A stretch of 64,000 nucleotides of DNA, from contig JAVEUP010000009.1 in the NCBI GenBank assembly GCA_034005525.1, forward strand, positions 20,279 through 84,278, read 5' to 3'. Positions 17,127-25,020 of the stretch are shown piece after piece. The notes below the pieces were generated by a model. The model had not been told where the DNA came from, did not search any database, and saw only the letters and a program-made list of their open reading frames with translations. Origin of the DNA: PWXP01 sp034005525. Lineage in GTDB: Bacteria; Planctomycetota; Planctomycetia; Pirellulales; Thermoguttaceae. The position numbers and the translations under genes were made by a program. The number at the start of each line of letters is the position of its first letter. Position 1 is the stretch's first letter.

Positions 17127-18346
17127 GGCAAGTCCTGGTGAGAAGATGGTTGCTCTTCCTTCATCGCAGGCTGGGCTGGCGGCTGTAAGAGGGGTTCTGC
17201 CGTTCGAAATACGTCAGGCGGGGTCGATAGCCCCACCGGCGGGAATAGCACGTGAGCGCACATTCGCAACGCCAGGCCCAACAACCTTCGACCTCTGATG
17301 AAGAACACCCGCGGCTCCTCGCGGCAACCAAGCCGGGCCTTGAACGTGTAACTGTTCTGTCCAAAGGAGATTCTGGCCGCGCCGCTGCGCAGCCCGCAAT
17401 CCAGACCGTCGTACATGAGGTTGAAGTACAGGTCGCACTCCCGGTTCACCGCGTAGTCCATCCCCATGAACAGGAGGCAGAACTGCTGCTTGTCTGCGAG
17501 GCTGCACAAAAAGGCGACGACTCGCTCACCCTGGTAGGCGACCGAAAAACGGGCATCCCTTCCGAATTGGCGGGCGATCTCTCGAAAGAACTCTGCCGGG
17601 AGCCGTTCCAGCTTGAACTGGGCATGATCATGTATGGCCTCGTACAATCGATGGACTTCATCAGTATATAACCGGTCGAATCCTTCGTCGCCGTGCATTC
17701 GCGCGATTCGCAGTCGGGCTTTGCGGAACTTGCGCTGCGAGCGACGGATGTTATGGCGGCCATTCCACTTAAGAGCCTTTTGGTATGCGTCGAAGTCGCC
17801 GAAGCGCGCATCGAAGTAGCACATCGGCAGGCTGTCGGCCCGGACATACCCGCGCCTTTCAAGCGAGGCAAGCCATTGGCAGTCCGCCGGACCGAATTCC
17901 TTCCAAACGATCACTCCCACCCGCAATCGGCCGGCCAATTCGGAAATCGCTGAATCGAGCGCCTCGATCACCTGCCCGGGTTCGGCATGAGGGGCAATGC
18001 AAAGAGTCTTCTGCCCCGCGGAAACGGGCAGCCCGCAGAACAGAACGCGGAACCGAAAATAGCCGGGCCAGACTCGGCGAACGAACTGCACGACGGCACT
18101 CAACCACGCCCTGATCAACAACGCACCATCCACCTGATGGAGCGAGAAACACGTTATCGCAGCAGGACGACCGGTGTCGTCTTCGACAACGACGGGCCAG
18201 CACTGTGTGTCTTTCACCATTGAGTGCTCAACGGCGGAGATGAACCGGGGATCCGAGAACAGGTCGCCACTGGACGCGTGAACGGCCTCCCAGGCTTGAC
18301 GGTCAACCTCGTCCATCGAAGAGTAGATACGCCATTTGTACGGCAT
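17123..18346 (-). CDS. FemAB/BioF2-like GNAT acyltransferase, copy 1
   Basis: A 407-aa protein of the acetyltransferase_6 (BioF2-like, FemAB-related) family. Shared features of the three paralogues in this cluster are the phrase KALKWNGRHNIRRSQRKF in the middle, LERLPAEFFREIAR, and a C-terminal GQNSYTFKARLGC. These enzymes use acyl-CoA, acyl-ACP or aminoacyl donors to acylate amines. The gene overlaps the start of the condensation-type acyltransferase by 4 bp. Substrate unknown; N-acylation of an amino-lipid intermediate is an inference from context. Confidence 0.75.
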   Translation of the reverse strand: MPYKWRIYSSMDEVDRQAWEAVHASSGDLFSDPRFISAVEHSMVKDTQCWPVVVEDDTGRPAAITCFSLHQVDGALLIRAWLSAVVQFVRRVWPGYFRFRVLFCGLPVSAGQKTLCIAPHAEPGQVIEALDSAISELAGRLRVGVIVWKEFGPADCQWLASLERRGYVRADSLPMCYFDARFGDFDAYQKALKWNGRHNIRRSQRKFRKARLRIARMHGDEGFDRLYTDEVHRLYEAIHDHAQFKLERLPAEFFREIARQFGRDARFSVAYQGERVVAFLCSLADKQQFCLLFMGMDYAVNRECDLYFNLMYDGLDCGLRSGAARISFGQNSYTFKARLGCREEPRVFFIRGRRLLGLALRMCAHVLFPPVGLSTPPDVFRTAEPLLQPPAQPAMKEEQPSSHQDLP

Positions 18347-18493
18347 GACCGCTCGCTGGTTTGGGCCTTCTCAACCATCAACTCGCGACGCGCCCCTGCC
18401 GCGTAGAGGGAAGGCATAAGGACGTTGTCACGGGTCCCCGAAGGATGCTCGCTAAAATGGTCCGCAGTATGTCTCGGTGCCGGATGTGACGTG

Positions 18494-19693
18494 CTACTTC
18501 ATGTCAGTCGGCGTGTCAAGTGGCCCCAATGGTGAATCCCGGAACAAGTCGCGCGCCGGAGCAGGCGCCGGCGGAGGGAACAGCCAACGCGACGTCGCGC
18601 GAAACGGCAGCTTCAGCCAAGTAGGCAGCACTCTAGCGCACACGTAGCGGGCCTCCTGGCGGCAGCCCAACCGCGACTTGAACACGTCGGCCGTTTGCCC
18701 CATGTAGATTTCCCGTGCTCCTGTCCGGAACGCAGCATCGAGATCGTTCAGCATGAGGTTGAAATAGAGGTCGCAATCCAGATTGAGGTTGTAGTCGATC
18801 CCGACAAACAGATCACGGTAGACGTCATCGGCAAAGAGGCTCCAGGCAAACGCCACGATGCGACCCTGGTATCGGGCTGTCGTCAGTTTGACGTTCTCCG
18901 GCAGCGCGCTCGCCAGTTCCCGGAAGAACCGGGCAGGCAGCCGCTCAAGGTGAACATCGGCCGCATCGACGACCGCGTCGTACAGGCAATGAACCTCGTC
19001 GGTGTATGCGTCCAGGACGGCCTGCCCCGCAAGGTGTTCAACCCGCAATCCCGCCGCGTGAAACTTCCGCCTCGAACGATTGATCTTGTAACGGTAATGC
19101 GATCGCAAGCAAGCGCAGAAGTCGTCGAGGCAGGAGAATCGCATGCCGGCGCAGTTCATCGGGAGGCTCTCACCGCGAATGTATCCGAGCCGTTCGAGTT
19201 GCCGCATCATGGTTTCTTCGGCCGCGCTGAACTCTTTGAAAACAATCAGCCGTAAGCGGTGTCGACGTGCCAAAGAAAGAGCGGCCGCGTGCAATGATCC
19301 GGCAACGGCCGGAAGTCCGGACGGCGAAGAAGCGGCCGGAGACACCCGAACGTGGCATTGGCCGGCCGAAAATGGCAAACCGCAGAACAAGGTCCGAAAC
19401 TTCAGGTAGCTCGGCCATATCCGCCGCAGGCATCTTATCGCGTTGGCCACGAAGCCGCTACAGAATAGCGCCGCGTCAAGTTCGCACATGCTAAGACACG
19501 CTGCTGCAACCGGACTTCCGGCGGAGTCGTACACGACAACGTAGTGGAACGAGGCAGTAGCGGCCAATGTTTGCTCGAAGACCCGCAGGAGGCGGGCATC
19601 CATGAAGATGTCACTCCCCGGCGGGCAGACCGACTGCCACGAAACCGCCGGAACCTGGTCGATGGCATCGTAGATTTCGTAACGGAAGGTCAT
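18494..19693 (-). CDS. FemAB/BioF2-like GNAT acyltransferase, copy 2
   Basis: 399 aa from the ATG at 19693 (MTFRYEIYDAIDQ), which overlaps the upstream paralogue's stop in an ATGA junction; a longer open frame upstream is out of context. It carries the same landmarks: SHYRYKINRSRRKF, LERLPARFFRELA and GQTADVFKSRLGC. It has diverged well beyond a recent duplication, implying separate roles or substrates for the three copies. Confidence 0.75.
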   Translation of the reverse strand: MTFRYEIYDAIDQVPAVSWQSVCPPGSDIFMDARLLRVFEQTLAATASFHYVVVYDSAGSPVAAACLSMCELDAALFCSGFVANAIRCLRRIWPSYLKFRTLFCGLPFSAGQCHVRVSPAASSPSGLPAVAGSLHAAALSLARRHRLRLIVFKEFSAAEETMMRQLERLGYIRGESLPMNCAGMRFSCLDDFCACLRSHYRYKINRSRRKFHAAGLRVEHLAGQAVLDAYTDEVHCLYDAVVDAADVHLERLPARFFRELASALPENVKLTTARYQGRIVAFAWSLFADDVYRDLFVGIDYNLNLDCDLYFNLMLNDLDAAFRTGAREIYMGQTADVFKSRLGCRQEARYVCARVLPTWLKLPFRATSRWLFPPPAPAPARDLFRDSPLGPLDTPTDMK

Positions 19694-20865
19694 GGTGAGC
19701 CGACGCTCGCCGGCGTCGCCTCCCGGAGTACCTGGCGGGGCGGCGCCAATCCGATTGGACGGAAGACCAACCCGCCAAAGACGTGAAGCAGCGGCTTCAA
19801 AATACCGCACCCGCGCGCGAAAATCCACCGCCGGCGTTGTGTTGCGCCCAGGCGGGCTTTGAAGGTGTCGGCATTCTGCCCAAGATGGATCCGTTTGGCT
19901 CCGCTTCGCATCGCCTCGTCGAGCCGGGCGTAAACGAGGTTGAAGAATAGGTCGGCGCGACGGTTCGCCTCGTCGTCAAAGCCCGTGAACAGCAACTCGT
20001 ACGCGTGCCGTCCCTGCAAGGCGCACGCCACTCCGGCAGTCCTTTCGCCCTTGTGAGCGAAATAGAACACGGCCTGCTTCCCAACCCGGCGAGCCAATTC
20101 GCGGAAGAACTCGGCAGGCAGCATTTGCAGTTGAGTACTCGAACGCAGCACAACCGCCTCGTGCAGGCGATGCACGGTATCAGAGTACCACTGATCAGCC
20201 CCCTCGCTTCCATCCAGGCGCCGAATGTGAAAACCGGCACGTTGCAGCTTGCGTTGCGAACGCCGGATGTCGTAACGGAGCTTGGAACGCAACGACGAAC
20301 AGTATTCTTCGAAGGAACGAAAAGCGACTTCCAACTGATTCATGGGTAGGCTGTCGGCCCTGAGGTAGCCCATGCGAGTCAGATCTGCAAGAGATGCAAC
20401 CTCACTTTCGTCAAACTCTTTCCACACGACAGCGCAGGCGCGGGATTCGCGAGCAACCTGGCGAACGGCGCGCTCGGCCGCCTGCACCGCCAACGACCGG
20501 TCGGCCCATTGAGCAAAGGCAACACTGCTTTGTCCGGCCGAAACCGGCAAACCGACCAGCAGGACGCGGAACTTGAAGTATCCGGGCCATAACCGGCGTA
20601 TTCGTGCAACGCAACGGTGTGCGAAGTCGCCGCTGAGGACTGCTGCATCGACCGACAAGGAGGTAAGACATGCAGCCATTGCCGGCCGATCCTGTGGATC
20701 GCGAACCAGAAGCGTCCAGAAACGGCAATCGTTGGCCAGAGCCGACTCGTTCGCGGCAATGAACTCTGGATCCATGAATGCGTCGTCGTGGCCGCGGCAC
20801 AGATCGCGCCACCCGGAAAGGTCGGAATCGCTGATCGATTTATTCAACTCGAATCGGTATTCCAT
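19690..20865 (-). CDS. FemAB/BioF2-like GNAT acyltransferase, copy 3
   Basis: 391 aa from the ATG at 20865 (MEYRFELNKSISD), which has a GGAG SD about 7 nt upstream; longer in-frame starts lack one. The middle motif is SKLRYDIRRSQRKL, followed by LQMLPAEFFRELAR and a C-terminal GQNADTFKARLGA. It is the first gene of the leftward group and lies back-to-back with the reductase/aminotransferase gene, 455 bp away, so the two directions may be co-regulated from this gap. Confidence 0.75.
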   Translation of the reverse strand: MEYRFELNKSISDSDLSGWRDLCRGHDDAFMDPEFIAANESALANDCRFWTLLVRDPQDRPAMAACLTSLSVDAAVLSGDFAHRCVARIRRLWPGYFKFRVLLVGLPVSAGQSSVAFAQWADRSLAVQAAERAVRQVARESRACAVVWKEFDESEVASLADLTRMGYLRADSLPMNQLEVAFRSFEEYCSSLRSKLRYDIRRSQRKLQRAGFHIRRLDGSEGADQWYSDTVHRLHEAVVLRSSTQLQMLPAEFFRELARRVGKQAVFYFAHKGERTAGVACALQGRHAYELLFTGFDDEANRRADLFFNLVYARLDEAMRSGAKRIHLGQNADTFKARLGATQRRRWIFARGCGILKPLLHVFGGLVFRPIGLAPPRQVLREATPASVGSP

Positions 20866-21320
20866 TGCTGCTCCGGGACCCGCCCGGGGCGGCGAGGCAT
20901 CGACAACAGGCCACGGACAAACTGACATCCCGCGAAGCCGTGTTCCCAAAGGAACTGCCACCCCATCGATACCGCGTCAGTCGGTCAGTATAATCCAGAA
21001 ATAACCCAGATGCGCCATCCACCCTCATTTGCCTCCCGTTGCAACTCTACGGAAGGGGTCCGTGACGCCGATAAGGTTGGTGTCATTCGGCATAACCCCG
21101 TTTGTTTGCGTGATTCTTTGCGGCACCCCAGCCGATCAATCAAGCTGGGTTGTTCTGTTGCTGAGGTATTCCTTACTAATCTGCGCCGCAGACGCAGATT
21201 CTTTACAAAGGCTGCCCACCAAAACAGAATAGTAGGTGCGCCCAATCTTTGATCGCCTGCCTCGGAAAGTGCTCTTGTGGGAGGCCAGCCACCATTGCCC
21301 GCTGGCGAACAGTGAATACT
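20866..21320. other. Divergent intergenic region
   Basis: A 455-bp gap between two divergent lipid-type transcription units. It should hold both promoters. I could not identify a convincing -35/-10 pair or an operator, and no ORF here looks coding. Confidence 0.4.
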
Positions 21321-23921
21321 ATGAAGTTTGCATTCCTTGTGCATCCGCTCAGTGAAGAGAGCAAGAGGCTCCTGGACTTCGATTCCGACGGGGATATCCG
21401 CCAAGTATGGGGGCAGGACCTGATGGCGTTCTGTGCCCACTTGCACGGCGCCGTCCAACGTGCCCGGTGCCGACCCGGCTTAGACGAGATTCCGCAAGTT
21501 CGCGTGATGGATGAACTGGGCGGGTTGGTGTCGGCGAAGGGCGTTTGTGTGGACGGTCGCCTCTACGAAATCCCGATGGATGCCGCGGCAATACTCGACG
21601 ACCCCGGTCTTGCCCTTGAGTTCTCTCAGAAAGCCATTGGGCAGGCCGCCGACTGGGGCGCACGAATCGTCGGCCTCGGATCCATGACGGGAGTGATCGG
21701 AGGACAAGGCGCCTTCCTTGCAGAATGCTCTCCGGTACCCGTTACTACCGGAAACAGCCTTACCGTCTTCGCCGCCCTGGAGAACCTGGCACGGATTTGC
21801 AGCGAGTTGGGAATCGACTTGTCGGCCGAGCGAGTCGCTGTCGTGGGTATCCCCGGCAGCATCGCCACCGCGGCAGCACGATCTCTGCGAGCCCGATGCC
21901 GGTCGCTATGCCTCGTAGCGCGCCGCACGTCATCGCGGGCTGCGCGGCTTTCCCGGGAACTGGACGCAGAACTACTCACCGACATCCCCGCAGCCTTGTC
22001 GGCGGCGCGTATTGTGCTGAGTGCCACTTCGTCGGGCGCCTGTATCGAACAGTCCTGGTTGCAGCCGGGCAGCGTGGTGATCGACGTGGCCGTGCCGACG
22101 GATGTTTGCGGCAGCAGCGCGGAACGTGATGACGTGCTGATCCTGTCCGGGGGGTTGGCCCGGGTCCCTGAGACCATGCCGCTCGAATCGAGCTACCTGT
22201 GGTTCCACCACGGCACCATCCCCAGTTGCCTGGCCGAAACCATGGTGTTGGCGCTGGAGGAGCGCACCGAATGCTACTCCCTGGGGCGGGATCTGAACTG
22301 CGACGCCATCGAGTCGATCGGCGCCATGGCGAAGTTGCATGGGTTCGATTTCACAAGGCCGTTTTCTTTCGGCCTGCCTTTGGCGGAGGCGAGCCTGGTC
22401 GAGTTCCGAAAGACATTGCACCGGCGGCGTACCGTGATGGTGAACGGGCAGCAGCGAGACCAGGCTGATGCAGAACCGCCGACAGCCGGCGCGCTGGCTG
22501 GACGGGCCCGCCGATTGTTCGCCCGGCACATCAATCCCGTACTGGAATCCCTGAGTGGCAAGAGCGGATTTCTCAAGACGTTCGTCCGCGGCGAAGGTGC
22601 GTATCTGTGGGATGCCGATGGGAAACGCTATCTCGATTTCGTGGCAGGGTTCGGTTCCCTGAACCTGGGGCATAACCACCCGGTAGTTGTTGAAGCTCTC
22701 ACCCATGCACTGCGCGAGCACGCCCCCGGGTTCGTTCAAGCGGCCGTCAATCCGTTTCAAGCGGCCCTGGCCGAGCAACTGGCGACGATCGCACCCCCGG
22801 GACTGGAGATGGTCTTCTTCGCGAACAGCGGAGCAGAGGCAGTCGAGGCCGCCCTGAAGCTCGCTCGCTGCGCAACGGGCCGGCAAGGGCTCCTCTACTG
22901 CGAACGGTCGTATCACGGGAAGACGCTCGGAGCCCTTTCTGTTACCGGAAACGCCGCGTATCGCACTCCTTTTTTGCCACTCTTGGACCGGTGCGACGCC
23001 GTGCCGTACGGCGATCTGGAATGCCTCGAGCGCGCACTGCGCGATCGGCGGTATGCCGCGTTCATGGTCGAGCCGGTGCAGGCGGAAGGCGGCATGATTG
23101 TGCCCGCGCCGGGATACTTGCCCGAAGTCCAGCGATTGTGCCGGCGCTATGGCACTCTGCTCGTCGCCGATGAAGTGCAAACCGGACTGGGACGCACCGG
23201 CACCATGTTCGCCGTGGAACGCGAGAGCGTCGCCCCCGACGTCATGACCCTGGCGAAGTCGCTTAGCGGCGGCCTCGTGCCCATCGGCGCGATGCTGGCC
23301 CGGCGTGACTGGTGGCTGCGGGCATACGGGCACGTCGATACGTTTGCTCTGCATACGAGCACGTTCGGCGGCGGCAGCCTGGCGTGCGCCGCCGGCCTGG
23401 CGGCGCTCCGCGTGCTTCACGACGACCGATTGCCGGACCGGGCGGTCAGGCTGGGGCAGCGGCTATTGTCCGGCCTTCGGGGAATCGTCGATAAGTACGA
23501 CATGGTGCGCGAGGTTCGGGGCCAGGGGTTGCTGATCGGCCTCGAATTCGAGCCCATGCCGCCCAACATCGTACGGCATTGGAAGCAGGTCGACAGCGCA
23601 GGCCAGAGCAGCTTTCTCGTACCGGGCCTGGACGGAAAACTGGCCAACATTCCCTCGCTCTACGCAATGCACACCCTGCTCGAAGAGCATGGCATCTACA
23701 CGCAGACAACCCGATCGAACCCGCGCGTACTCCGTATCCAGCCTCCGCTTACCGTAACCCCGGAGCAAGTGGACCATTTTCTCGCGGCTTGCGACGACAC
23801 GTGCGGCGAGATCGAGTTTGCCACAAAGACGATCGATGGCATCATCGCCAAGTCGGGCCTCGGCCAGCACCAGGCTACCGGCAACGCACAGAAGGCGCCG
23901 GGAGGCATTCGAGTGTCTTAG
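21321..23921 (+). CDS. Acyl-thioester reductase / class III aminotransferase fusion (PigE-like)
   Basis: 866 aa from ATG 21321. Residues 1 to about 350 resemble acyl-ACP reductase: VGLGSMTGVIGGQGAFL, VPVTTGNSLT and a Rossmann segment RVAVVGIPGSIATAAARSL. Residues about 400-840 are a class III PLP aminotransferase: FFANSGAEAVEAALKLA, YERSYHGKTLGA-like CERSYHGKTLGA, LVADEVQTGLGRTG and the PLP lysine in TLAKSLSGG. The order and size match PigE of prodigiosin biosynthesis, where a thioester is reduced to an aldehyde that is then transaminated. Predicted reaction: acyl thioester to aldehyde to primary amine. The paired methyltransferase and the divergent GNAT/condensation genes would then modify the amine. 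The chain length is unknown. Confidence 0.85.
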   Translation: MKFAFLVHPLSEESKRLLDFDSDGDIRQVWGQDLMAFCAHLHGAVQRARCRPGLDEIPQVRVMDELGGLVSAKGVCVDGRLYEIPMDAAAILDDPGLALEFSQKAIGQAADWGARIVGLGSMTGVIGGQGAFLAECSPVPVTTGNSLTVFAALENLARICSELGIDLSAERVAVVGIPGSIATAAARSLRARCRSLCLVARRTSSRAARLSRELDAELLTDIPAALSAARIVLSATSSGACIEQSWLQPGSVVIDVAVPTDVCGSSAERDDVLILSGGLARVPETMPLESSYLWFHHGTIPSCLAETMVLALEERTECYSLGRDLNCDAIESIGAMAKLHGFDFTRPFSFGLPLAEASLVEFRKTLHRRRTVMVNGQQRDQADAEPPTAGALAGRARRLFARHINPVLESLSGKSGFLKTFVRGEGAYLWDADGKRYLDFVAGFGSLNLGHNHPVVVEALTHALREHAPGFVQAAVNPFQAALAEQLATIAPPGLEMVFFANSGAEAVEAALKLARCATGRQGLLYCERSYHGKTLGALSVTGNAAYRTPFLPLLDRCDAVPYGDLECLERALRDRRYAAFMVEPVQAEGGMIVPAPGYLPEVQRLCRRYGTLLVADEVQTGLGRTGTMFAVERESVAPDVMTLAKSLSGGLVPIGAMLARRDWWLRAYGHVDTFALHTSTFGGGSLACAAGLAALRVLHDDRLPDRAVRLGQRLLSGLRGIVDKYDMVREVRGQGLLIGLEFEPMPPNIVRHWKQVDSAGQSSFLVPGLDGKLANIPSLYAMHTLLEEHGIYTQTTRSNPRVLRIQPPLTVTPEQVDHFLAACDDTCGEIEFATKTIDGIIAKSGLGQHQATGNAQKAPGGIRVS

Positions 23922-23999
23922 CCCGTCAACGGCGCGGCGACTCAGCAGGGTTGCACTCAAGCCGGGTGCGACGGTCGTCACTTCAAGGAGCAGTATCGA

Positions 24000-24635
24000 A
24001 TGGGAGTCTACGAAGCTGGGGGGCATTGGTACGATGCGCTGCATTTTGGCCTGACCTTCGGACGCGAGGAGCGGCTGAAGGACGCCGCAATCGACAAGCT
24101 CGGAATCACGCCCGGTGATCGGGTGCTCGATTGGGGCTGCGGAACAGGACTGAGCCTGCGCCTGATTCGCGACCGGCTTGGGGAGAGCGGAACCATCTAT
24201 GCGGTCGACGCATCTGCCGCCATGCTGAAGAGAGCCGTCGCGCGGGCTCGCCCGACCGACGACTTGGTCTACCACTTCATCGTCCGAAGGGGTGTGCGCC
24301 AGAACCTGCCCGAGCCGGTCGATCACGTGGTTGCCTCCTACTCGTTGGGCGTCCTACCGCCTGAACTCCAGCGGCCGGCTCTCGAAGAGATACGCAATGC
24401 CTTGCGGCCCGGCGGTCGCCTGCTGATCATCAGCATGTACCGGCCCCAGCCTCGAAACGCGTGGCAGCGTATCTTCCACGCCCTGAAAGGCGGGTCGGCG
24501 AGCCGGTATTACGGTCAGAACCTATCTGAACTCTTGCGTGAGGAAGCGCAATCGCTGTTCCGAACCGTCGAGCTGGAATACATCCCCGGGCACATGACCT
24601 ACATGCTTCTCGGCGAGAAGGACACGGAAGGCTAA
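24000..24635 (+). CDS. Class I SAM-dependent methyltransferase
   Basis: A 211-aa methyltransferase with motif I VLDWGCGTGLSLRLI, an acidic ribose-binding residue in YAVDAS and motif III RPGGRLLIIS. It follows the reductase/aminotransferase fusion by 78 bp with an AAGGAG SD, so it is probably in the same transcript. UbiE/type-11-like enzymes methylate lipids, quinones or amines; N-methylation of the amine produced upstream would fit but is not shown by sequence. Confidence 0.8.
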   Translation: MGVYEAGGHWYDALHFGLTFGREERLKDAAIDKLGITPGDRVLDWGCGTGLSLRLIRDRLGESGTIYAVDASAAMLKRAVARARPTDDLVYHFIVRRGVRQNLPEPVDHVVASYSLGVLPPELQRPALEEIRNALRPGGRLLIISMYRPQPRNAWQRIFHALKGGSASRYYGQNLSELLREEAQSLFRTVELEYIPGHMTYMLLGEKDTEG

Positions 24636-24814
24636 ACGACTGCCGGGTGGCATGACGTGGCTCGCTTTGATTCGGGCGCAGTCGCTGCCGCCGCGCCGGC
24701 GGACCCGCGGGCTACAGCCACTTTGGAAATGGCTTCGCGTCCTTGTCAAGGCAAAACGGCACGATCGCCCTCATCGACGCCCAGTCCGCTCGCTGGCTAT
24801 AATGCAGTCTTTGG

Positions 24815-24987
24815 CCCGGATTATTCATGACGATGTAGGGTGGTGACAAGCAAGCCAAGCCCCTGGTGGGCCTTCGGTCGCTTGGCCGGGCCTGCTTCCA
24901 GCGCACGGCGTGCAAACCATCCCGGGCGCGGCTTGCGCAGGCCCACCAAGGACTCACGCAACCTTGTCCCATCGTGAATAATCCGGG
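24815..24987 (+). mobile_element. MITE-like palindromic element, family A, copy 1
   Basis: 173 bp bounded by CCCGGATTATTCATG and its inverse (...TGAATAATCCGGG). Internally it is an imperfect palindrome. Closely similar copies lie at 40134-40302 (direct, ends degraded) and 44252-44427 (inverted). It contains only spurious reading frames. It lies between the methyltransferase and uvrD genes. Confidence 0.75.
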
Positions 24988-25020
24988 TTGGAACATCGCA
25001 AATCCACGGAGGGCCGGTTG

